DNA of 38,774 nucleotides from Betaproteobacteria bacterium (GTDB lineage: Bacteria; Pseudomonadota; Gammaproteobacteria; Burkholderiales; Burkholderiaceae_E): contig VGHA01000025.1 in the NCBI GenBank assembly GCA_016868375.1, positions 1 through 38,774 of the forward strand. Reading direction: 5' to 3'. The position numbers and the translations under genes are program-made. A model generated the notes under the pieces. The model saw nothing but the letters and a program-made list of their open reading frames with translations, was not told the DNA's origin and searched no databases. This document shows, one piece after another, positions 24,999-32,506 of this stretch (positions are counted from its first letter, which is position 1; each line of letters starts with the position of its first letter).

Positions 24999-26222
24999 GT
25001 GACGTTCGATCCTGACAGCCCGCTCTCGAACCCTGCGTTTCGCCGAATCTGGCTGGCTGGCGTGTGCGGCGGCATTGTGCGCTGGCTCGAAATCGTGGTG
25101 GTGGGCATCTACGTGTTTGACATCACCGGGTCAGCATTTCTGGCATCGGTGATCGCCATGCTGCGCATTCTGCCGTTTGCACCGGCGGGTCCGATTCTGG
25201 CAATGGCGGCCGACCGATTCGGCGTGCGGCGCACCTACCTGGTTCTGGTCCGAATGATGATTGGACTCACGTTGCTGCAGGCGGTGTTGGCGGCGCTTGG
25301 CTGGCTGCAGGTCTGGCATCTGGCCATTGGCGCCCTGGCCGCGGGCATTTACTGGGCGGCCGAGTTGCCGCTGCGACGCTCGCTGCTGGGCTCGGTGGTT
25401 CCGCCAACCCAGATCGTTGCAGCGATGGCGATCGACACAACCTCCAACAACATCACCAAGATGCTGGGGCCGCTGATGGGGGGCCTGGTGCTGCAATGGA
25501 CTGGCCTCACGGGCGCGTTCATCTTTTCTACGGTGATGCATGTTGTGACGCTGCGGCTTGTCATGCAAATCGACGAGCGCAAGCGCGCCGTGCCGCGCCG
25601 CAGCGGTTTCCTTCGTAATCTGCGCGAGGGAATCGCCTTGGCGCGTACCAACCGGATGGCGCTGCTGGCGATCAGCATGTCGCTGGTTTTCAACCTGTTT
25701 GGATTCCCGGGAGCCAGCATGATTCCCGTGGTGGGTGACCAGCAGTTGCAGCTCTCGGCAGCGATGGTGGGGCTGCTGACCGCAGCCGAAGGTATCGGTG
25801 CGACGCTGGGTTCGCTGGTCATTGTTCGCTACGGTCATCGAATTCGATTCCATGGCCGATTCTTTGCATCCGGATGCATCATCTTCATGCTGATGATGGC
25901 GCTGTTTTCGGTTGCGCCCAATGCCACCCTGGCCTGGACCGCGTTGCTGATTTCCGGGCTTGGTATTGCCTGCTTTACCTCAATGCAGGCAACGTTGGTG
26001 CTGATCGGCGCACCCGAATTCGCACGCAGCCGACTCATGGGCCTGCTCTCGATTTCAATCGGCACCGGGCCCCTGGGATTTTTGCTTCTCGGTTGGACCG
26101 CCGACCGGGTTGGTGCCTCGACCGCGCTGCAGTTGATGGTGGTGGAAGGCCTGATCGCCTGGTCGATCGTTGCATGGCGGATGCGCGACGTGCTCACGCA
26201 GCCCACGCCCGACAATCGCTGA
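24999..26222 (+). CDS. MFS exporter (EntS/MFS_3-like)
   Basis: The product is about 407 residues with 12 membrane helices. The segment NPAFRRIWLAGVCGGIVRW and the helix 2-3 loop LAMAADRFGVRRTY are typical of MFS_3 exporters such as EntS, which expel siderophores or drugs. A conserved TSNNITKMLGPLMGG lies in helix 5. The start is uncertain: ATG 24846 would add residues without family similarity, and GTG codons at 24987 and 24999 both follow purine-rich sequence (AGGAGAGGG, 24979-24987). I chose 24999 because it begins just before the conserved part. The gene is divergent from the SGNH lipoprotein. Confidence 0.82.
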   Translation: MTFDPDSPLSNPAFRRIWLAGVCGGIVRWLEIVVVGIYVFDITGSAFLASVIAMLRILPFAPAGPILAMAADRFGVRRTYLVLVRMMIGLTLLQAVLAALGWLQVWHLAIGALAAGIYWAAELPLRRSLLGSVVPPTQIVAAMAIDTTSNNITKMLGPLMGGLVLQWTGLTGAFIFSTVMHVVTLRLVMQIDERKRAVPRRSGFLRNLREGIALARTNRMALLAISMSLVFNLFGFPGASMIPVVGDQQLQLSAAMVGLLTAAEGIGATLGSLVIVRYGHRIRFHGRFFASGCIIFMLMMALFSVAPNATLAWTALLISGLGIACFTSMQATLVLIGAPEFARSRLMGLLSISIGTGPLGFLLLGWTADRVGASTALQLMVVEGLIAWSIVAWRMRDVLTQPTPDNR

Positions 26223-26334
26223 CCTGGATCATCCATCCGCGAAAGCGTTCTGCCACGGATCAACAATAGCCCGGTGACCGCTGGCCATTCTTCCTGATCG
26301 CGCGGCAGCATCGACAGCCTCTTCCCCGTTCAAG

Positions 26335-27876
26335 GTGAATGCTGGTGGTCTGGTTGCAGCGCCGGTTTTGGCCCTGTTTCACCGATGGCTGACATTGCGG
26401 GGTGTCGGACGGCATCCCGCGCAGCAGCGGGTGGGTGCGCGGGGCGCCAGACAGGAAGCGCCCGCCTCTGACGCCGAGCGCCTACATCGCGCCGCATCGC
26501 TGCCGATCGCGCAGCTGCTCGTCGAACTCAATACCCGAGCCGAGGGGCTGTCCGCGCGCGAGGTGGCCGCGCGGCTGCGACGGTTTGGTCGCAACGAATT
26601 GCCGCGCGAACCCGCCTGGACGCGTTGGCTGCAACCCGTTCGCAGCGCGGTCAGTCCGTTCAACGTGCTGCTCGGATCACTCGCCGCGCTCGCATGGGTC
26701 GCCAACGATGCCCGCGCTGCAGCAGTGATCGGGGTGATGGTCGTCCTGTCGCGTGTGCTGCGTCTCATGCAGGAGGGACGCGCCCATCGCGCCCTCGAAC
26801 GCCTGCAGTTGATGGTGCGCAGCACGGCTACTGTCGTGCGTACGCCCTCGGGGCATCCAGCGACGGCGGTGCCGTCACCGATCGAAGTGCCAATGAGCGG
26901 GCTCGTGCCGGGCGATATCGTGATGCTCGCGGCTGGCGATAGGGTGCCTGCCGACTGTCGACTGATCGATTCGCGGGAATTGTTCGTTGCACAGGCGAGC
27001 CTGACTGGCGAGTCGCTTCCGGTTGAAAAAGATGCGAAGCGCTTCGGCACACCCGAGGCGGGCCTATTTACGGAGCCTGCGCTGGTGTTAATGGGCACCA
27101 CCGTTGTGTCGGGCGGTGCTAAAGCGGTGGTACTCGCGACAGGAGCCTCGACGCTGTTTGGCTCGATTGCGCTGTCGACAGTGGTACAGACACCCGCAGG
27201 CAATTCATTGCAGCAGCAGATGAACCGCGTGGGATTGCCGACGTCGGAGGTGCTTCGTGGCCCCGACATCGATGCCCTGGATGACGCAGCGCTCGACCGG
27301 GTGCTTGCGCGCACTCGAGTGGCTGCTCGGCTGACCCCGCATCAGAAGGAGCGTATCGCGCAGGCGCTCAAGCGGGCGGGTTGTTCGGTGGGGTTCCTGG
27401 GGGACGGGATCAACGATGCGCCGGCGCTGCGCGCTGCGGACGTGGGAATCTCGGTCGATTCAGCGGTTGATGTGGCGCGCGAAGCGGCCGATGTCGTGCT
27501 GCTGCAGAAGAGCTTGCTGGTGATCGACGCAGGCGTGATGCAGGGCCGCGCTGCGCTGTGCAACATGAACCGCTATCTGCGGATGGCTGCAAGCGCTAAC
27601 TTTGGCAATGTGCCGTCGGTGCTGGTGGTGCAACTGATCCGGGCACCGGAGCTGCCGCTGATGCGCCAACGCGCCTCGTGGCCGGTGACTCTTGCGTCGC
27701 TGTCAGTGCTTGCGGCGGGCATCAGCCTTCCATTCAGTCCGCTCGCGCCGGTGTTCGGGCTGGCACCGCCACCCACCGCCTGGTTCGCATGGTTACCGCT
27801 ATTGCTTGGGGGCTATTTACTGCTGATGGTGCGGGTCAGGCACCGACTGGTGGCTCGCCCGCATCACGGGTATTGA
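26335..27876 (+). CDS. Shortened P-type ATPase lacking the phosphorylation and nucleotide-binding domains
   Basis: The 513-residue product aligns by eye with the MgtA-type branch (normally about 900 residues), but parts are missing. Present: the N-terminal cation-ATPase segment, helices 1-2, the actuator domain with Thr224-Gly225-Glu226-Ser227, the C-terminal half of the P domain with GDGIND (Gly356-Asp361) and SVDSAVDVAREAADVVLL, and two final helices. Missing: helices 3-4, the DKTGTLT site and the whole nucleotide-binding domain (expected between Gln295 and Val299), and helices 5 to 8 (expected after about Val431). The frame is nonetheless open throughout. Without the phosphorylated Asp it cannot pump. 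It may be a degenerate allele, or a remnant with a binding or regulatory role. The GTG start is uncertain. The 3' end overlaps the convergent dehydrogenase by 41 bp. Confidence 0.72.
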   Translation: MNAGGLVAAPVLALFHRWLTLRGVGRHPAQQRVGARGARQEAPASDAERLHRAASLPIAQLLVELNTRAEGLSAREVAARLRRFGRNELPREPAWTRWLQPVRSAVSPFNVLLGSLAALAWVANDARAAAVIGVMVVLSRVLRLMQEGRAHRALERLQLMVRSTATVVRTPSGHPATAVPSPIEVPMSGLVPGDIVMLAAGDRVPADCRLIDSRELFVAQASLTGESLPVEKDAKRFGTPEAGLFTEPALVLMGTTVVSGGAKAVVLATGASTLFGSIALSTVVQTPAGNSLQQQMNRVGLPTSEVLRGPDIDALDDAALDRVLARTRVAARLTPHQKERIAQALKRAGCSVGFLGDGINDAPALRAADVGISVDSAVDVAREAADVVLLQKSLLVIDAGVMQGRAALCNMNRYLRMAASANFGNVPSVLVVQLIRAPELPLMRQRASWPVTLASLSVLAAGISLPFSPLAPVFGLAPPPTAWFAWLPLLLGGYLLLMVRVRHRLVARPHHGY

Positions 27877-28753
27877 GCCCGGCCTGTTGCTCGGCATGCC
27901 GTACGGTGGCGATGTAGTCCTTTCCGCCGCTGCCGTTTGCGATCAGTGACTCGTAGGTTTGCCTGACCTGTGCTGCCAGCGGCACGGGCGCCCGGTATTG
28001 CGCCGACGCCGCAAGAATCAGGTCGAGATCTTTGGCCATCTGCTCGCAGGAGAACGTAGAGGTGTAGTCGCGGCTTGCAAGCGGGGGCGTTTTGTATCGC
28101 ACCATGGGCGAGCCGACCGCGCTTTCGCTGATCACCTCGAGCATCTGCTGCCAGTCGAGTCCGCCTTTTTCGCCCAGCGCGAGGGCCTCGCCCAGCATGC
28201 CCGCTGATACGGCAATCATGAGGTTGATGACCAGTTTCAAGGTGCGCGCCTGTTCATCGGACCCCACCAGAAAAATCCGCTTCGAGAAGTGGGCAAGCAG
28301 CGGCTCAACCCTTGCGAAGTCAGCGCGTTCCCCTGAGGCGAATGTGGTGAGCTGGGCGGCCTCGGCAATCACCGGGTTACCCGATACCGCCACGCGCAGA
28401 TAGTGTCGACCGAGCGTGTGGGCATGCGCGGCCACCTGTGCTGATGCGGCCGGTGACACCGTGCTGGTGTCCACGAAGATTGCACTAGGCGCGAGGTGGG
28501 CCAGTACGCCGGACGGCGCGCAGCTGACTTCAAGCAGCACCTTGTCATCGGGAAGCGAGCTGAAGACGATCTCTGCCTGCTCGCAGGCCTCGGCAATCGA
28601 CGAGGCAGGCTGTGCGCCGAGCGCAACCAGCGCAGCCTGCGAGCCTGCATCAATATCGAATGCACGCACCGGGTGTCCGGCTGCAACGAGGTGCGCGGCC
28701 ATGGGTCGCCCGAGCTTGCCGCAGCCGATCCAGGCGATCCGAACCGGTTTCAC
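27836..28753 (-). CDS. 3-hydroxyisobutyrate dehydrogenase family NAD(P)-dependent oxidoreductase
   Basis: The 305-residue enzyme has an N-terminal Rossmann fold (IGCGKLGRPMAAHL), the substrate-binding segment VDTSTVSP, and the catalytic lysine Lys173 within the KxxxN pattern (LKLVIN, Asn177), as in beta-hydroxyacid dehydrogenases. The usual substrate loop APVSGG is altered to AVSGNP, which may change specificity. It would oxidise a beta-hydroxyacid or reduce a semialdehyde or ketoacid. The start is GTG at 28753, overlapping the dioxygenase stop (GTGA), so the two are translationally coupled and may act one after the other. The 3' end overlaps the shortened ATPase gene by 41 bp. Confidence 0.86.
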   Translation of the reverse strand: MKPVRIAWIGCGKLGRPMAAHLVAAGHPVRAFDIDAGSQAALVALGAQPASSIAEACEQAEIVFSSLPDDKVLLEVSCAPSGVLAHLAPSAIFVDTSTVSPAASAQVAAHAHTLGRHYLRVAVSGNPVIAEAAQLTTFASGERADFARVEPLLAHFSKRIFLVGSDEQARTLKLVINLMIAVSAGMLGEALALGEKGGLDWQQMLEVISESAVGSPMVRYKTPPLASRDYTSTFSCEQMAKDLDLILAASAQYRAPVPLAAQVRQTYESLIANGSGGKDYIATVRHAEQQAGLNTRDAGEPPVGA

Positions 28754-29607
28754 GCGCGCGCCATGGTGAAGTCGTAGTGAGCGACGCTGAAGGCAACGTC
28801 GCTGCGACCGCCATCGGGTGTTGTGCCGGGCGGCTGATCGACGAAATCGACGATCAATGAATCTTTGACGCCGAACACCGCGTCGGATTGCAGCCAGGGG
28901 TCGCCCTTGACGAACAGATGGGTCGTGATGGCCCGATAGCCCTCACGCTGCAACATGGTGTGCACATGGGCGGGCCGCCATGGGTGACGCCCCATCTTGC
29001 GAAGCATGCCGCCCACCGGGCCATCGGATGGAATGGTGTAGCTGATGGGCTTGACCGTTCGAAACGCATAACGACCCTGGGCGTCGGTTTTCACGCAGCC
29101 GCGACCGAACATCTTGCCGTCTGGCGTCTGGACGTCGTAGAGGCCATCGATACCGTCGGTTTGCCAGAGATCGATCGCAACGCCCTCGACGGGATTGCCA
29201 TCGGTGTCGCGCACGGTACCTGATACAAAGCAGGGCGTGCCGGGCAGGCCTTCAGCGATATTGCCCCACTGCGCAATATCGGGCGCACCGGCCACGAAGA
29301 AGGGACCGAACACTGTGGTGTCGGTGGTGCCGGCCGGGTTGCGGTGATTGATCGCATCGACCAGCATTGAGACGCCCAGCGTGTCCGACAGCAGGATGAA
29401 TTCCTGACGCTTGTCGTCACAGCGCTGACCTGTTTCGGTAAGAAACCGTATCGCGTTAAACCACTCTTCTTCGGTTGGTTCGATGTCGCGAACGAACGCA
29501 TGAAGGTGCCGGATCAGTGAGCTCATGATCTGCTTGAAGCGCGGATCCTCGCATTGGCTAAGGCGTGCAACAGCCGCTTCGGTCAGGGTGGTTTCATCAA
29601 AGTTCAT
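28750..29607 (-). CDS. Intradiol ring-cleavage dioxygenase (hydroxyquinol 1,2-dioxygenase-like)
   Basis: The 285-residue enzyme opens catechol-type rings between the hydroxyls with a non-haem Fe(III). An N-terminal dimerisation domain (about 1-95, with LGVSMLVDAINHR) is followed by the catalytic beta-sandwich. The four iron ligands are visible: Tyr157 (GLYDVQ), Tyr190 (ISYTIP), His214 and His216 (RPAHVHTML). Their spacing (33, 24, 2) matches what I recall for hydroxyquinol 1,2-dioxygenase more closely than catechol 1,2-dioxygenase. The product of hydroxyquinol cleavage would be maleylacetate, but no maleylacetate reductase lies in the window. The start MNFDETTLTE begins the domain; the frame is open to 29661. 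It is coupled to the downstream dehydrogenase. Confidence 0.9.
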   Translation of the reverse strand: MNFDETTLTEAAVARLSQCEDPRFKQIMSSLIRHLHAFVRDIEPTEEEWFNAIRFLTETGQRCDDKRQEFILLSDTLGVSMLVDAINHRNPAGTTDTTVFGPFFVAGAPDIAQWGNIAEGLPGTPCFVSGTVRDTDGNPVEGVAIDLWQTDGIDGLYDVQTPDGKMFGRGCVKTDAQGRYAFRTVKPISYTIPSDGPVGGMLRKMGRHPWRPAHVHTMLQREGYRAITTHLFVKGDPWLQSDAVFGVKDSLIVDFVDQPPGTTPDGGRSDVAFSVAHYDFTMARA

Positions 29608-29673
29608 CGCGCAGTCTCCAGGTCGGCAACCGAGAAAGACTACCGATCCGAAGCGCTTCAAGCAAGGCGGTGA

Positions 29674-30684
29674 CTAGCCGCCTTCGTCGACCCGGATGCC
29701 GTGACGCGTGGCGAGGTCTTGCCAGCGACGGCTGTCGTCAACGATGAAGCGTGCCATCGAGGCGGGGTTGGGCGCCACGATGTCGAGCGCATCCGCGGTG
29801 AGCCGATCGCGAATTGCAGGCTGCCTGATCGCTTCATCAAGGGCGGAGGCGATTTGCGCGATGATGTTCGCGGGCGTTTTGGCGGGTGCGGCAAAGCCGA
29901 ACACGTTGCGAACGTCAAGAGTGTCGAATCCCGATTCACGCATTCCAGGAACATCGGGAAGCGAAGGCGTGCGCGCGCTGGTGGATACCGCCAGTGCGCG
30001 GATCCGACCTTCGCGCAGATGCGGCAGCAGCGCCGGAATCGTGCCTGTCAGCAGATGGATCTGCCCACCCACCAGATCGACGACCGCGGGGGCGGTACCG
30101 CGATAAGGCACATGTACGATCTGCGCGCCGGTTTGGGCATTTAGCAGTTCAAGCATCAGGTGGTTGATGCCACCGGCACCGGCCGAGCCGTACAGCACCG
30201 TACCCGGCCGTTCGCGGGCGCGACGGATCCAGTCGTCGAGGGAACGTGCCTCGCTCTGGACGCTGCCGGCCCACAGCAGCGGGCCCGAGGCGATGAGTCC
30301 GATCGGGGCAAAGTCGGCGACGGGGTCGTAGCCGGCGCGCGAATTGACCGCTGCGACCGTGGTAAACGGCGAGGCGACCAGCAGAATCGTGAGCCCATCG
30401 GGCGGGCTTTGTGCGACCAGCCGAGATCCGATCGCACCGGATGCACCCGCGCGATTTTCGACGGCGACCGGGCGGTTCAGCGACTGGGCCAGCGCGGGGG
30501 CGATCAGCCGGGCAACCGCATCGGTGCCCGCGCCGGGCGCGAAAGGCACGACGATCCGAAGCGGCTTGTCGCTCTGCAGGGTCGTTTGGGCGAAGGACGC
30601 GGGCGGCGTGACCGAGGCGGCCAGCGCCGCGGTGAGCAGCGCGCGGCGGGCTGGCGAGCGTTGCAGTTCAGTTGTTTTGCGCAT
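29674..30684 (-). CDS. Bug/TctC-type periplasmic solute-binding protein
   Basis: The 336-residue receptor has a twin-arginine-like or Sec export signal (SPARRALLTAALAASVTPPASFAQ) and the family motifs PLRIVVPFAPGAGTD, VENRAGASGAIGSR and HVPYRGTAPAVVDLVGGQ. It starts 16 bp inside the end of the small zinc-ribbon gene and is followed after 66 bp by the dioxygenase gene, so it belongs to the same minus-strand transcript. It probably binds the aromatic or carboxylic acid degraded by these genes. No membrane partner genes are present. Confidence 0.91.
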   Translation of the reverse strand: MRKTTELQRSPARRALLTAALAASVTPPASFAQTTLQSDKPLRIVVPFAPGAGTDAVARLIAPALAQSLNRPVAVENRAGASGAIGSRLVAQSPPDGLTILLVASPFTTVAAVNSRAGYDPVADFAPIGLIASGPLLWAGSVQSEARSLDDWIRRARERPGTVLYGSAGAGGINHLMLELLNAQTGAQIVHVPYRGTAPAVVDLVGGQIHLLTGTIPALLPHLREGRIRALAVSTSARTPSLPDVPGMRESGFDTLDVRNVFGFAAPAKTPANIIAQIASALDEAIRQPAIRDRLTADALDIVAPNPASMARFIVDDSRRWQDLATRHGIRVDEGG

Positions 30685-31069
30685 TTGGTGTGTCGGGCTT
30701 GGTGGCTGACTGATCCGATGTTGTATCGGGCTTGGCCGATGCCTCGGTTCCGGTGGACGTTTCGGTGCTGGTTGATGCTGGGCTTTTGGGGACCACCGGC
30801 ACGCGGGTCAACAGGTAAACCGATAAACCGGTGGAAATGCAGAGGGCGATGAACACGGCGAGTGCCGTGGCAACGCGTGGCTTGTGGCTGGCTTTTTGTG
30901 GGGTGTCTTCGAGGCGTACCGGGAATACCGGCTTCGGAGCAAGCGATGGCGCAGCGGCCGCAAGCGCGGGCTCCACATCGGCGAATTCTTCAAGCGGCTG
31001 CGGAAACCGACACGCGCCGCAGATTCTGGCCGTGGCTTCAATGGGCGCGCCGCACTCGATGCAGTACAT
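30668..31069 (-). CDS. Small zinc-ribbon membrane protein
   Basis: The 133-residue protein starts with a zinc ribbon (MYCIECGAPI and ICGACRF, two CxxC knuckles), followed by a Pro/Ala-rich linker, one membrane helix (ALAVFIALCISTGLSVYLL, about residues 69-87) and a Ser/Thr-rich tail ending in PDTPNAQNN. The ribbon should face the cytoplasm. Its function is not known. It lies 10 nt behind the larger zinc-ribbon gene, which carries the same type of knuckles, and overlaps the Bug gene start by 17 bp. The two zinc-ribbon genes therefore seem to form a unit. Confidence 0.75.
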   Translation of the reverse strand: MYCIECGAPIEATARICGACRFPQPLEEFADVEPALAAAAPSLAPKPVFPVRLEDTPQKASHKPRVATALAVFIALCISTGLSVYLLTRVPVVPKSPASTSTETSTGTEASAKPDTTSDQSATKPDTPNAQNN

Positions 31070-31079
31070 CGCAAATCCT

Positions 31080-32378
31080 TCAGTGAGCTCGCCGCGTCGA
31101 CGGCGCTTTAGGGCGTACCGGACTGCGGGGCGTCAGGGTGCGCGTGAGCGAGTCGAGCGAGCGACCGATGACGTCGATGTCGTTGCGCGCCTGTTCCAGA
31201 CGCTCGATGACATCGGGTTCGAGCAAGCTGGGTCGGTCCTCGGGGGGCGCTTCGGCTTGCACCGGGCTCGGCGATGCGATCGGCGGTGTGGGGGGCTCGC
31301 TGGTTTGAAGTGGCTCGTCCGCGCGGGCCTGATCAGGGGGCGCGGCGGGCGCGGCGGGCTCAGCGGGCTCAGCGGGCTCAGCGGGCGCGGCAACCTCAGC
31401 ATCGTGCGCTATCTCTGTGGCCGCTGCGACGGCAACTTGCGGTTCAGGCTCGGGTTCAGCGACGGCCGGTAGCGTCGCGCAGAACATGCAAAAGCGGGCG
31501 ACCAGGGGAAGCGCCTCACCGCATGCGCGGCACGGCTGGGTTGGCGGCGGCTCCGGGATGGGTGCGGTGATCGCGGCAACCTGGTCTTCGGCGACTGCGA
31601 TAGCGGGCGGCTCGAGGGGTTCTGTGGTCGGCTCGACCCGGGGCGGCATGTTGGCAACGGTCGTCAGCTCGGGCGGTGGCTCAACTGGCGCAGCCGCTTC
31701 AACGGTAGCCGGTACGGGAACTTGCTCAGCCGTTCGCAGTTGCAGTGCGCCGCAGGCTCGGCAGAACTTCGCATGCGAAGGGAGCCGCATTCCACATGCG
31801 CCGCAACTTGAGCCGCCCGTCACGGGTGGCTCCGGAACATCCACCGGCTGCGCGGCCTGCACGGGCTGAACCGGCACGGCAGCAGGCAGCGCGTCGGCGA
31901 CCAGCGCGTCGGCGACCAGCGTGGGGGCGACCAGCGTGGTCGGCCCTGCAGAGCGCTGGGCTACACCACAGCGCCTGCAAAATCGTGCGCTGCGCGGCAG
32001 CGGGTACTCGCAAGCCGAACAGCGGTGGCGCGGCACCGGTGCTGCCACGGGCGCGCTGGGCTGCGCCGCAACGGTGGCCGCACCGACCGCCAACGGTCCA
32101 GATGCTGCGTCGGCGTCGGCTGGGCGCAGCATCGGTGCCGCGGGTGCGCCAGGCGGCGGCGCCTTGGGGACAAAGCCATGTTCGATGCTGTCCGCCGCGG
32201 CGACTGCGCCAGCCTTGGCCCGACGCGGGCGTTTGGGCTTCGAGGCCTCGGACGAAGCCTGAGGTTTCCGTGCTCGGCCGGCCGAACCGCCGGCTTTGGA
32301 CGCTGCCTGGTCAGACGCGTCTGGCGCGGCTTTGCGCGATTTGCGTCGTGTGGCGGGACTGGCGGTCGTGCGCGGCAT
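31080..32378 (-). CDS. Triple zinc-ribbon, Ala/Pro-rich protein
   Basis: The 432-residue protein has three zinc ribbons of the CxxC-CxxC type (cores CSACEYPLPRSARFCRRCG, CGACGMRLPSHAKFCRACG and CRACGEALPLVARFCMFC), separated by long Ala/Pro/Val/Glu-rich linkers. The first 60 residues are strongly basic (TRRKSRKAA, KPKRPRRAKAG) and resemble histone-H1-like tails, suggesting nucleic acid binding. The C-terminus has a predicted helix (LLEPDVIERLEQARNDIDV) of coiled-coil character. No enzymatic motif is seen, and I do not recognise a named family. The start MPRTTASPATRR is where the basic tail begins; the frame is open to 32630. Short DNA repeats lie within it. Confidence 0.7.
   Translation of the reverse strand: MPRTTASPATRRKSRKAAPDASDQAASKAGGSAGRARKPQASSEASKPKRPRRAKAGAVAAADSIEHGFVPKAPPPGAPAAPMLRPADADAASGPLAVGAATVAAQPSAPVAAPVPRHRCSACEYPLPRSARFCRRCGVAQRSAGPTTLVAPTLVADALVADALPAAVPVQPVQAAQPVDVPEPPVTGGSSCGACGMRLPSHAKFCRACGALQLRTAEQVPVPATVEAAAPVEPPPELTTVANMPPRVEPTTEPLEPPAIAVAEDQVAAITAPIPEPPPTQPCRACGEALPLVARFCMFCATLPAVAEPEPEPQVAVAAATEIAHDAEVAAPAEPAEPAEPAAPAAPPDQARADEPLQTSEPPTPPIASPSPVQAEAPPEDRPSLLEPDVIERLEQARNDIDVIGRSLDSLTRTLTPRSPVRPKAPSTRRAH
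31345..31389. repeat. 9-bp tandem repeat (five units)
   Basis: Five 9-bp units follow each other within the triple zinc-ribbon gene. The three middle units are identical (gcgggctca) and the outer two are gcgggcgcg. On the coding strand they encode Ala-Glu-Pro/Ala-Ala-Pro repeats in the linker. Confidence 0.8.
31891..31935. repeat. 15-bp tandem repeat (three units)
   Basis: The unit gcgtcggcgaccagc occurs twice exactly (31891-31905 and 31906-31920), followed by a diverged third copy. It encodes a repeated LVADA pentapeptide in the linker between the first two zinc ribbons. Confidence 0.8.
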
Positions 32379-32506
32379 GGATGGCTTCGAACGGCAATCG
32401 GGAACCTTCAACTGTAGTTCGGCCCTGCCGGGAGTGCAAATAACGCAGCGGTAACGTGTCGCGCCGATGCGACCGCCCGCCCGCCGCGCGAGCGTCTGAT
32501 AAACGT

